Source: Bacteroidales bacterium
GTDB lineage: Bacteria > Bacteroidota > Bacteroidia > Bacteroidales > GCA-2748055
Reading direction: 5' to 3'
DNA: 32,595 nt
Assembly (NCBI GenBank): GCA_021740585.1
Contig: JAIOZM010000050.1
Span: forward strand, 1-32,595
Shown here: positions 25,041 through 32,595 of the stretch, in pieces
Layout: each line of letters starts with the position of its first letter
Position numbering within the stretch: the stretch's first letter is position 1
Translations under genes and position numbers: made by a program
Notes under the pieces: generated by a model
Databases searched by the model: none
Seen by the model: the letters and a program-made list of their open reading frames with translations, nothing else
What the model was told of the DNA's origin: nothing

Positions 25041-25862
25041 TCAACTCGGTATCGCCTGATTTTTAGCCAATACAAAACTCCAATATTCAAATTTTCCATT
25101 GTGAAAGGAGTTGAAGCGTTCTGTGCCTTCAGTTCCTGCAAATCTGGCGAAGGATTTTTTCAGGATACCTGGAATTCTTTCTTCAATAAGGTTTTCCCTG
25201 CGTTTTGAATCTAATTGAAGACCTTTAGCCACATTTTTTGTAATTTCTTTTTCAGAAAGTATAATAAATCCATTTTTTCGCAGCTTTTCTCTGATGTGAA
25301 TAACTTCTTGTTTTTCAATCATGTCAGCAAATAAGAAGTGACCGGATTTATTCAAAATTCGGTAAACTTCTTTAAAAAAGACATTCAAATCGCTATAACA
25401 TCTGGCCGATTCAACATTTACAACTGCATCCTGAGATTCCGATTCAAGAGGGATTTTTTCCGCCTTACCTTCAAGAAAAGATAATCCCGGGACCTTATAT
25501 TCACTATTGCAATACTTAATTACTCCAGGTGAGATGTCAATTCCGGTATATTTACTTGGTTTATGATAGCGGGCAATAAAATGCGCTCCGCCACCTCTTC
25601 CGGATCCAATTTCGACTACTTTTTTATTTTCAAGCTTTATTCCACTTGCAACATGATCGTATAACTGTATGCAATAACGGTTAGCTTCATCATTTTTTTC
25701 CAGATAGATAGGAGTATCTCCATTAAGGCTTGAATATCCGTAATTCATAAAATTTACACTACTGTCTTTTACAAATCGGATTAAAAGATTATGCCAGATG
25801 CGCCACATAGGTCTGCGCATAACAATTGGGAATTCACAATAATTATCAACAAAGTTTGTCAT
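25041..25862 (-). CDS. Class I SAM-dependent methyltransferase
   Basis: The 273-residue protein (start at 25862, MTNFVDNYCEF; a longer frame adds residues that do not fit) has a Rossmann methyltransferase domain: VVEIGSGRGGGAHFIARY is motif I (SAM binding), GIDISPGVIKYC motif II, AEKIPLESESQDAVVNVES motif III region and LNKSGHFLFADM motif IV/V. The N-terminal ~80 residues resemble lipid-type phthiotriol/sterol methyltransferase relatives. Substrate is unknown, small hydrophobic molecules being most likely. The neighbour is the LytTR gene, same strand, with 140 bp between. Confidence 0.87.
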   Translation of the reverse strand: MTNFVDNYCEFPIVMRRPMWRIWHNLLIRFVKDSSVNFMNYGYSSLNGDTPIYLEKNDEANRYCIQLYDHVASGIKLENKKVVEIGSGRGGGAHFIARYHKPSKYTGIDISPGVIKYCNSEYKVPGLSFLEGKAEKIPLESESQDAVVNVESARCYSDLNVFFKEVYRILNKSGHFLFADMIEKQEVIHIREKLRKNGFIILSEKEITKNVAKGLQLDSKRRENLIEERIPGILKKSFARFAGTEGTERFNSFHNGKFEYWSFVLAKNQAIPS

Positions 25863-26005
25863 AATTTCTGTTTTTGATTGAGAGGCAATGTAAAGGCTAT
25901 ATTTCACTAATAACAATTACAGGGATGTTTGACACATTTAAGGGAGGAATTGTTAAAATTGGGGTGAATGACAATATATTTGGGGTGAATTACCAGTAAA
26001 AATCT

Positions 26006-26827
26006 TCACTCAAGAAATCCTTTTACCAACAATAAATATTGTCTGGAGACTGGAATTAGCTCATTAAAATATTTCAACTGAAGATGATATCCACTATAAT
26101 TTCGAATTAATTTTTCGATATGCTTAACATTAACAATCGACCTGCGATGGCATCGTATAAAATGATTGTATGCAGCGAGTTGTTTTTCAATATTTTTAAG
26201 AGTTGTTCTAATAAGCTTTTTATTGATGGCATTGCGTGATAAATAATATATTTCGATATAATTATCAGCCGATTTGATATACACAATATCATGAAGCTTT
26301 AATGCTAAATTTTCAGATTTATTATCTGATAGAATCTCTATTTCCAATTCATCTTTTACTTCAATATACTTCTGAAGTTCGGTATAATATGATTTATTCT
26401 GGTGCTGTAAAACCTGAATATCCCTTTCTAAAGAAATATTTTTGTAAAGAATCAATAGCAGTATCAAAGGAAACAGATTTACCAATAATATTTTAAACAA
26501 AATATAAAGGCTAAGTGAGATATTCCCTACATACCTAATATAGAAAACATAGGCGGTTATCATTAATATAAACAGCAGAAGGTTTAGAAGGAAGGGGGGT
26601 TCACTTAGCCCTTCACTTGTATCAATCCATTTTGGGATCGACAAGGGTAAAAAAATAAGAACAACTACTGATAAAAAAAAAGTTAAAGCCCCAAAGCCTG
26701 ATACGAACATCAGGCGATATTCGTAATCGAGCATTTCTAATGGAAAAGGTTGGAAAAATAAGATGAAGAGAAAAACTCCGAAGCTTATATAAAACAATCG
26801 GCGGAATTCGTCTCTATAAATTCTCAT
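26006..26827 (-). CDS. LytTR-family regulator with membrane N-terminal domain
   Basis: The 273-residue protein begins with about four or five hydrophobic helices (~15-125), then a coiled stretch (ISLERDIQVLQHQNKSYY), then a LytTR DNA-binding domain (~175-272) with LKLHDIVYIKSADNYIEIYYL, RTTLKNIEKQL and FIRCHRRSIVNVKHIE. There is no receiver domain or kinase. I start at the ATG at 26827, preceded by AGGGA; a longer frame from TTG at 26851 is less likely. It is a membrane-anchored one-component regulator, perhaps sensing a membrane or small-molecule signal. Targets may be its neighbours. Confidence 0.88.
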   Translation of the reverse strand: MRIYRDEFRRLFYISFGVFLFILFFQPFPLEMLDYEYRLMFVSGFGALTFFLSVVVLIFLPLSIPKWIDTSEGLSEPPFLLNLLLFILMITAYVFYIRYVGNISLSLYILFKILLVNLFPLILLLILYKNISLERDIQVLQHQNKSYYTELQKYIEVKDELEIEILSDNKSENLALKLHDIVYIKSADNYIEIYYLSRNAINKKLIRTTLKNIEKQLAAYNHFIRCHRRSIVNVKHIEKLIRNYSGYHLQLKYFNELIPVSRQYLLLVKGFLE

Positions 26828-26937
26828 TATTGGATAATTCCCTTTTTTCAACTTAAATACAGACTATATAAGTGATAATATAACCAAAGTTTGTGAGTAA
26901 AATTACTAAAAAAAAATCCTGATTTCATATTCTTTTT

Positions 26938-27795
26938 CTATAATTTAGATCTATGCAATCCTAAAAATATAACAACTCCACCTGTTGCAAACATAATCAG
27001 ACTATAAATGGCAGGTGTAATTGCAAATGCAGTACTGCCTAGTAAAACAACTGCAATCATAATAGCTAAAGTTCCATTCTGGATCCCCGATTCAATGGAT
27101 ATCGATAAGGCTTGTTTGTCAGTAATCTTAAATAATCGGGCAGTTAAATAACCGACAATCATTGTCGTTACATTCAATAAAAGAGCCAGCCAGCCAGCCT
27201 GTTGAAAATAGGATACAAAGTTTTCTCTTTCCTTAATAACAATTCCTGCAATTACAAGAGCCAGAACAAATGCCGAGGCTATACGCACAGGCCTCTCCAT
27301 TTTTAAGGCAAAAGCTTCCTTGTATTTCCTTATAATCATTCCAATAGAAACAGGAATTATGATAATTACGAATATCCTGACAATAGTGTCAACAACATCG
27401 AGTTTTATTATCTGTCCCTCCTTCTGGAAATGTAAAAGGGAGAAATTAACTATAAATGGTATGGTCAGAATGGTTATAAAACTACTTAAGGCAGTAAGAG
27501 TAACAGATAAAGCTGTATCTCCTTTTGCCAGATGAGCGATCAAATTCGAGGTTGGTCCACCCGGACAGGCTGCGAGGATCATTATGCCTATAGCAATTTC
27601 AGGCTTCATAGGAAATATAATTGCAATACTAAATCCAATGAGAGGTAAAAAGATTAATTGATTTACCAAGCCAACAATAATTGCCTTTGGGTAAACAACA
27701 ATTCTTTTAAAATCGTCAATAATTAGGGTTAATCCCATTCCTAACATTATGATTATCAAAGAGGAAGCTAAAATAATTGTTGAAATTTTATCCAT
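26938..27795 (-). CDS. Bile acid:sodium symporter family transporter
   Basis: The 285-residue membrane protein has about nine or ten hydrophobic segments in the BASS arrangement. The signature AACPGGPTSNLIAHLAKGD (~70-90), with its broken helix, marks the Na+-binding site of this family. Start 27795 (MDKISTIILASS) removes an implausible 43-residue polar extension in the longer frame. It moves organic anions with sodium; bile acids are only the namesake and the substrate here is unknown. It ends about 110 bp before the LytTR gene starts, both on the minus strand. Confidence 0.9.
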   Translation of the reverse strand: MDKISTIILASSLIIIMLGMGLTLIIDDFKRIVVYPKAIIVGLVNQLIFLPLIGFSIAIIFPMKPEIAIGIMILAACPGGPTSNLIAHLAKGDTALSVTLTALSSFITILTIPFIVNFSLLHFQKEGQIIKLDVVDTIVRIFVIIIIPVSIGMIIRKYKEAFALKMERPVRIASAFVLALVIAGIVIKERENFVSYFQQAGWLALLLNVTTMIVGYLTARLFKITDKQALSISIESGIQNGTLAIMIAVVLLGSTAFAITPAIYSLIMFATGGVVIFLGLHRSKL

Positions 27796-28334
27796 TTTTT
27801 TTGTTTTATTTGGCAGGAAAGATATTAATTTATTTTGAATGGCAAAGAAAGTTGAAGACCTTAAAGCTACGAACTCTGTATCTTCAATCTCAATTTTGTG
27901 TCGAATTTCAGTTATCAGGAACATGGAATCTTCCTGAGAATGGTTTCAAATTGCTATAGAAAAGCAATCTCATTTTTTTACCGGATACTAATGATTTTGA
28001 ATAATTTTTAATCAGATTATAGGAATAGTAATGTATAGGCAGGGAAATAATGCATGTTTAATTTTATCTCTGAAATTAATTTTAGACAAGTAAACTTCAT
28101 ATTGTTCAGAATATCAATGCTTAGGATCAATATTGTAGAGTAGTATTTTCAGCTGAATATTTAGGATTTGGATTTGTAAATGATGAGGGTGGATAAAAAA
28201 TAATTTAGGACTTGTTTAGATAGATAGAGTTTTGAGAATGTATGGATTGCATTGTTGACAATTTATTTTTGATTATTTATTTATGAATTAAATAATACTA
28301 CCTTTGACGATTATAATATTTTTAAATTTAAACA
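27796..28334. other. Divergent intergenic region, transporter - second cold-shock gene
   Basis: This 539-bp region separates the divergently transcribed transporter and cold-shock genes. I see the -7 box for the latter (28299-28306) and a TATCTTTC near 27820 on the minus strand that may serve the transporter. No gene or repeat is visible. Confidence 0.5.
28299..28306 (+). promoter_or_regulatory. Candidate -7 box of second cold-shock gene
   Basis: TACCTTTG matches TAnnTTTG and lies 28 bp before the ATG. No -33 TTTG is at the usual distance. Confidence 0.4.
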
Positions 28335-28526
28335 ATGAAAAAAGGAACAGTTAAATTCTTCAACGATTCAAAAGGATTTGGTTTTATTATTGATGAAGAA
28401 ACAAAGAGCGAGTATTTCGTGCACATTTCAGGAATTATAGATGAAATTAAAGAAGGCGATGCCGTCGAATTTGAATTACAAGAAGGTAGAAAAGGATTAA
28501 ATGCAGTAAATGTAAAATTGCTTTAA
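28335..28526 (+). CDS. Cold-shock domain protein
   Basis: The 63-residue protein is a single cold-shock domain with RNP1 (KGFGFI) and RNP2 (YFVHI) intact. It is the second such gene in the window. Its sequence is recognisably similar to the first but differs in the central loop (DEETKSEYF). It is likely an RNA chaperone. A terminator follows closely. Confidence 0.95.
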   Translation: MKKGTVKFFNDSKGFGFIIDEETKSEYFVHISGIIDEIKEGDAVEFELQEGRKGLNAVNVKLL

Positions 28527-28557
28527 TTTTCGACCCATTTTATTTCCAACTTCTAAA

Positions 28558-28583
28558 AGGCCTGTATTTACACAGGCTTTTTT
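28558..28583 (+). terminator. Terminator of second cold-shock gene
   Basis: GCCTGT (28560-28565) pairs with ACAGGC (28572-28577) and is followed by six T residues. Confidence 0.75.
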
Positions 28584-28743
28584 CGTATATATAAATCTAA
28601 TGTTGGCTTTTTATTTGATTTAGAGCTGAATTATTAATTATATATTTTATTTTTGCAAAATATTAATTTTTTGCCTGAGGTTTTTTTGACCAGGCATTTT
28701 TGATTTGGATTAAATTCTCTGCCCTACAAAATAAGTAGTAATT

Positions 28744-30531
28744 ATGACGAAAGCTCACTCATTTCATATCCCGGTAATGGGACTTGCATATACCGTTGAT
28801 TCTCCTGTAAAGGTGGCACAATTTGGTATCGATTCTGTTGTTTCCATTGTTGATGATATTCTGATGGAAAAGATGAGAAAAGTGTATTGTAAGCTATATG
28901 AAATCCCCTATAAAGAAATTACGAATAAAATTGAAGATTTCAGGGCAAAGCGAATTACTTCATACTTAAATGTAATTAACAGTCTTTGCGAAAAGAAATT
29001 TGAAGAATTAAAGAATTCTGTGAATGAAAAAAGTCATGAAATAAGGGAGTACTTCAATATGCTCCCAGATAGCTCTCAATTAAAACAGAAGTTCTTGGAA
29101 TTAACCGCAAGCCATATTAATCTTTCAGAATTAAGCAGCTGGGTAAAAAACAATCTTGCATTAGGGAGTATCGATGTCAATATTATGACCAAACTCGATA
29201 AGGATAATTACCTTAATGGTGAAAAGTTGCCACAGGAGTATAATGATGCACATGCGGCTCTTCGTGGATTTGCAAACAGCAATCTGCAATCGTCCATAAT
29301 TCTCTCTGCAGGAATGAATCCTAGATTGTACGGATATATGGAGCAATTTGAAGATTTTTATCCCGATGAAAATGGATATATCAAAAAGAAAATTGTTTTA
29401 AAAGTAAGTGATTACAGATCAGCAATAATACAAGGAAAATTTTTAGCTAAGAAAGGACTATGGGTTTCTGAATACAGGGTTGAATCGGGATTGAATTGCG
29501 GTGGTCATGCTTTTGCTACGGATGGATTCTTATTGGGGCCCATTTTAGCCGAATTCAAAGAGAACAGAAATGAACTGATCAAAACGGTTCATGAAATTCT
29601 TTTTAAAGCACTGGAAGAAAAAAACAGACCATTGCCAAAAAAAGAATTGCCTTTGTTGCTAACAGCGCAGGGTGGGGTGGGTACCGCTGAGGAACATCAG
29701 TTCCTTATCGATCATTATGATGTAGATTCCGTTGGATGGGGTACTCCCTTTCTCCTGGTTCCGGAAGCAACCCTTGTGGATGAAACCACTTTAAATTTAT
29801 TAATTGAAGCAAAAGAGAAGGATCTTTATCTCAGCGATAATTCACCCTTGGGTGTACCTTTTAATAACCTTAGAAACAGCACTAAAAATTTAGAGCGCTT
29901 ATCCCTTATTAAGCAAGGTAAACCCGGCAGTTATTGTCCGGAGAAGTATCTGTCTTCAAATACTGAATTTACCGAAAAGATGATTTGTACGGCTTCGAGG
30001 CAATATCAAAGCCTGAAAATAAAAGAACTCAATAATAGTAATGTTTCACCCGGGGAGTATAAAATACGTTTCGATAAAATAGTGGCAAAAGAGTGTCTTT
30101 GCGTTGGACTTAGCGAACCTTCCGTTTTGGTTCATAAAATAGAGGATAAATACAATGCCGAAGGAGTTTCTGTTTGTCCTGGTCCGAATCTGGCTTATTT
30201 TTCAAAAAAAATGACCTTAAAGGAAATGGTAGATCATATCTATGGCAGAGCAAATATGATTAGCAGAACTGACCGTCCGAATATTTTTATTAATGAATTG
30301 AAAATTTATATCGATTATTTGAAAAATAAAATTGAGGAGGCCAAACTTCCTGCAGCAAATATTCAGGAAAAGTATTTATTAAAATATGTGAAGAACTTAG
30401 AGGAAGGTATCTCTTATTATTATGGCTTATTTACTGATCTTAAGGATAAGTTTAAAGAAAGTAGAACCGGCATTTTAAGCGATCTCGATGCAAGTGCAAA
30501 AGCTCTGGCTCTGCTTAGTGCAAAGATATAA
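28744..30531 (+). CDS. Unassigned 595-residue protein, FMN-type TIM-barrel features
   Basis: I do not recognise the family. The N-terminus FHIPVMGLAYTVDSPVKVAQFGIDSVVSI (7-35) looks like the first strand and helix of a nitronate monooxygenase/FabK-like barrel. A helical, charged stretch (~41-180) follows and seems to be an insertion. SGLNCGGHAFATDG (248-261) and LLTAQGGVGTAEEHQF...VGWGTPFLL (305-338) match the phosphate-binding end of such barrels, where FMN sits. The C-terminal ~200 residues (398-595) are outside the barrel and hold Cys398, Cys415, Cys451, Cys453 and Cys478, a spacing that could bind iron-sulfur or zinc. A 595-residue length is far above ~320 for nitronate monooxygenases. 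No signal peptide is visible. The gene has its own terminator and looks monocistronic; an oxidoreductase role is inference. Confidence 0.5.
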   Translation: MTKAHSFHIPVMGLAYTVDSPVKVAQFGIDSVVSIVDDILMEKMRKVYCKLYEIPYKEITNKIEDFRAKRITSYLNVINSLCEKKFEELKNSVNEKSHEIREYFNMLPDSSQLKQKFLELTASHINLSELSSWVKNNLALGSIDVNIMTKLDKDNYLNGEKLPQEYNDAHAALRGFANSNLQSSIILSAGMNPRLYGYMEQFEDFYPDENGYIKKKIVLKVSDYRSAIIQGKFLAKKGLWVSEYRVESGLNCGGHAFATDGFLLGPILAEFKENRNELIKTVHEILFKALEEKNRPLPKKELPLLLTAQGGVGTAEEHQFLIDHYDVDSVGWGTPFLLVPEATLVDETTLNLLIEAKEKDLYLSDNSPLGVPFNNLRNSTKNLERLSLIKQGKPGSYCPEKYLSSNTEFTEKMICTASRQYQSLKIKELNNSNVSPGEYKIRFDKIVAKECLCVGLSEPSVLVHKIEDKYNAEGVSVCPGPNLAYFSKKMTLKEMVDHIYGRANMISRTDRPNIFINELKIYIDYLKNKIEEAKLPAANIQEKYLLKYVKNLEEGISYYYGLFTDLKDKFKESRTGILSDLDASAKALALLSAKI

Positions 30532-30573
30532 GTAATGATTTCTGACAAGAGATTAATTCATTAAAATAATTTG

Positions 30574-30608
30574 TGGGATTCGGATAGGTACCGAATCCCA
30601 TTTTTTTT
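30574..30608 (+). terminator. Rho-independent terminator after the 595-residue gene
   Basis: TGGGATTCGG (30574-30583) and CCGAATCCCA (30591-30600) form a perfect 10-bp stem with a 7-nt loop, followed by eight T residues. Confidence 0.93.
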
Positions 30609-30619
30609 CCTGCGCGACA

Positions 30620-30891
30620 TATTAGACCAACTGGAACATATTAATGGCCTGGTTTGGGAAAGAACCTTATGAACTGGCAATAGTTGGTAACGATTTTGAA
30701 GCCGGGAGAGAAGAACTTAACCAATACTATTTGCCCAAAGTATTTTTATTTGGAGGAAAAGTTGAAGGTAAGCTTCCGGTACTAAAAATAAATTGATTTA
30801 GAGACAGACAAGCATTTATGTTTGTTAGGACAAAGAGTGCAAATTTCCGGTATTGGAAGTTAAGGAAACCTGGATGCAAATACTTGAGTGA
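30620..30891 (+). pseudogene. C-terminal remnant of a YyaL/DUF255 thioredoxin-domain protein
   Basis: The frame reading TNWNILMAWFGKEPYELAIVG, then YYLPKVFLFGGKVEGKLPVL, matches the last ~90 residues of the large DUF255 proteins (thioredoxin-like N-terminus plus six-hairpin glycosidase-like domain). After KIN-stop (about 30796) the family end reappears in another frame: TSIYVC-stop-DKECKFPVLEVKETW, ending at 30891. Thus there is at least one frameshift and one nonsense change. The N-terminal ~580 residues are absent, so this is a dead fragment of a gene normally near 680 residues. Confidence 0.7.
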
Positions 30892-31073
30892 GATTGTTAA
30901 CTATTTGTACCTGTAAGTCACAATATCAGGTTTCAGGTTCACGCCCTGAAGACGAGTGCCAGGTTGAAGAATTTAGCTAAATCATTGTAAACCTCCATGT
31001 TTAAACTTAACCTAAACTCAAACCGCATTTTTGAAACCTTATTGTATATTTGCTTTGTCAATAGTAATACCAA
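30892..31073. other. Intergenic region before MFS gene
   Basis: No gene, promoter match or repeat is visible between the DUF255 remnant and the transporter. Confidence 0.4.
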
Positions 31074-32333
31074 ATGAATTCTCTGTTAAGAAACGTTCAA
31101 TACTATAAGTTCTGCGCCTATGGATTCCTTAAGAACTTTCGTTTTTTTGATGCTTTTCTTATTTTGTTTTTGCTTGAGAAAGAACTTCCATACACTCAGA
31201 TTGGATTGCTATATGCCAGCAGGGAAATATCTATTTATATTTTTGAAATTCCATCCGGGATTATTGCCGATAGTTTTGGTAGAAAGAATTCCTTAGTGGG
31301 CTCTTTCATTGGCTATATCCTGTCGTTTGCATTATTCTATATTTCATCTGATTTCTGGCTTCTTCTCATGGCATTTGTGCTTTATGGTATTGGCGATTCC
31401 TTTCGTTCCGGAACGCATAAAGGAATGATTATGGATTACCTTAAAATGAATCATTGGGAAGATCAGAAAATAAATTATTATGGGCATACCCGATCCTGGT
31501 CACAATTAGGATCTGCTGTTTCATCTCTTATTGCGGGTCTGATTGTGTTTTACACCGGGAAATATCAATCCATTTTCTTGTTCTCTATCATTCCCTATTT
31601 ATTTAACCTGATACTGATAATTTCCTACCCAAAGGAGTTAAATGGTTCTGGATCAGTAAAAAACACTGAAAATAGATTGGGATTTATCTTAATACTTAAA
31701 TCATTTTATCTTAGCATGAAGCAGGTACGGGTTCTGAAGATTATAAATACGTCTGCCTTACATTCAGCATTTCTTAAGTCAGTTAAGGATTACATTCAGC
31801 CAGTAATGGTTCATGTAGCATTGCTGATTCCGGTTTTTCTATCAGTGGAAAGTGAGAAGAAAACAGGATTGCTAATCGGGGTATTTTATTTTATTATTTA
31901 TGTGTTAACATCAAATGCTTCACGAATTGCTTCCGGAATTGCTTCAAAAAGAATGAAGACTATTTCTCATATAAGTATAGTAATCGGATTTCTGTCCGGA
32001 ATTCTATGCGGTATATTTTTCTATTATGAATGGTGGTTTTTTTCGCTTATAGCCTTTGTAGGAATATTTGTTATAGAAAATATTCGCAAGCCCGTTTTAA
32101 CCGGTATTATAGCCGATAATGTTCCCAATGAAATACTTACATCTGTTATTTCAGCGCAGTCGCAATTAAGCGGCATAATGGCCGCTATACTTGCCGTGGT
32201 ATTTGGCATTCTTGCTGACAAATATAACATAGGGATTTCATTTATTATTATCAGTGGAATTCTGTTTTTTGCTGCTATTTTGGCAAATTCATTAAAAGCC
32301 CGATTTGTTGATCAAAGTGGAAAAAAGATTTAA
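31074..32333 (+). CDS. MFS transporter
   Basis: The 419-residue protein has about twelve membrane helices. The loop between helices 2 and 3 contains the MFS motif-A variant GIIADSFGRKNS (with preceding PSG), and a longer hydrophilic loop near the centre (~190-215) separates the two six-helix halves. PYTQIGLLYASREI near residue 36-49 resembles small-solute/drug exporter families. It acts in the inner membrane; the substrate is unknown. No regulator is adjacent and the gene seems to be monocistronic. Confidence 0.88.
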   Translation: MNSLLRNVQYYKFCAYGFLKNFRFFDAFLILFLLEKELPYTQIGLLYASREISIYIFEIPSGIIADSFGRKNSLVGSFIGYILSFALFYISSDFWLLLMAFVLYGIGDSFRSGTHKGMIMDYLKMNHWEDQKINYYGHTRSWSQLGSAVSSLIAGLIVFYTGKYQSIFLFSIIPYLFNLILIISYPKELNGSGSVKNTENRLGFILILKSFYLSMKQVRVLKIINTSALHSAFLKSVKDYIQPVMVHVALLIPVFLSVESEKKTGLLIGVFYFIIYVLTSNASRIASGIASKRMKTISHISIVIGFLSGILCGIFFYYEWWFFSLIAFVGIFVIENIRKPVLTGIIADNVPNEILTSVISAQSQLSGIMAAILAVVFGILADKYNIGISFIIISGILFFAAILANSLKARFVDQSGKKI

Positions 32334-32523
32334 AATGACATACGATAATCTTTTTCGCTTGCCTGAACTAACGAAACAATAAGTTCAATCTATGTATATC
32401 TATCCAATCATAAAAAACACCGTAATTCCCCGAACGCCAGCTTTATAACTTTTCCAAATTCTTTCTTTTACCAATTAAAAGAAATACTATTAAAATGTAT
32501 TAATACTAAAAACCCCACCCACC
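32334..32523. other. Intergenic region, MFS gene to minisatellite
   Basis: The 190-bp stretch holds no gene. It becomes C- and A-rich toward the tandem repeat. Confidence 0.4.
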
Positions 32524-32595
32524 CCAAGTACTCAAGGCACTCCAAGTACTCAAGGCACTCCAAGTACCCCAAGTACTCAAGGCACTCCAAGTACC
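32524..32595. repeat. 9-bp minisatellite, continues past the window
   Basis: Eight 9-bp units in a row cover the last 72 bases: CCAAGTACT and CAAGGCACT alternate, with two units reading CCAAGTACC. The array is cut by the window end. No spacers are present, so it is not CRISPR. Confidence 0.9.

Noticed and set aside
26828..26851. TTG start for the LytTR regulator
   Set aside because: The ATG at 26827 has an AGGGA sequence upstream and leads straight into the first basic and hydrophobic segment.
32524..32595. CRISPR-like periodic sequence at the window end
   Set aside because: Units are 9 bp with no unique spacers and no cas genes are visible; it is a minisatellite.

Overview
The window reads as a chromosomal segment of a low-GC member of the Bacteroidota. 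The evidence is the lipoprotein-rich gene content, single-gene families typical of that phylum (DUF1080, a Gfo/Idh/MocA oxidoreductase with a Tat leader, DoxX, LytTR, M28 and S9 peptidases) and several promoters of the phylum's own type (-33 TTTG / -7 TAnnTTTG) with weak Shine-Dalgarno sequences. Marinilabiliales-like relatives are a guess only.

Layout. 1-7.6 kb: two different aconitase-superfamily proteins with fused large and small subunits (one cut by the window edge, one complete on the minus strand) flank asnA and an S9 peptidase lipoprotein; a small membrane protein follows. 7.7-11.1 kb is the accessory part: a cold-shock gene, a decayed IS6-family element, an AbiE toxin-antitoxin pair whose toxin carries one in-frame stop, a 147-bp-period tandem duplication of terminator-like DNA, a perfect hairpin with 30-bp arms, and tRNA-Arg(UCU) on the minus strand. 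11.4-15.4 kb: M28 peptidase and HAD hydrolase (one operon) converge with a TPR protein across a 40-bp palindrome. 15.6-24.1 kb: exported metallophosphoesterase, DUF1080 lipoprotein, a D-2-hydroxyacid dehydrogenase / SMP-30 lactonase operon, a lone receiver protein, and a DoxX / Gfo-Idh-MocA / isochorismatase-like operon; this looks like peripheral sugar or sugar-acid oxidation. 24.3-28 kb: thioesterase, methyltransferase, membrane-anchored LytTR regulator and a bile-acid:sodium symporter family protein. 28.3-32.6 kb: a second cold-shock gene, a 595-residue unassigned protein with signs of an FMN-type TIM barrel plus a cysteine-rich C-terminal part, a pseudogene remnant of a YyaL/DUF255 protein, an MFS transporter, and the start of a 9-bp minisatellite.

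The best leads for new biology are the 595-residue protein, the disabled AbiE locus with its probably leaderless antitoxin gene, the paired divergent LeuCD-like fusions and the hairpin structures near the tRNA and the IS6 remnant. I see no CRISPR array, prophage or large defence island. All family assignments were made by reading motifs; no database search was run.
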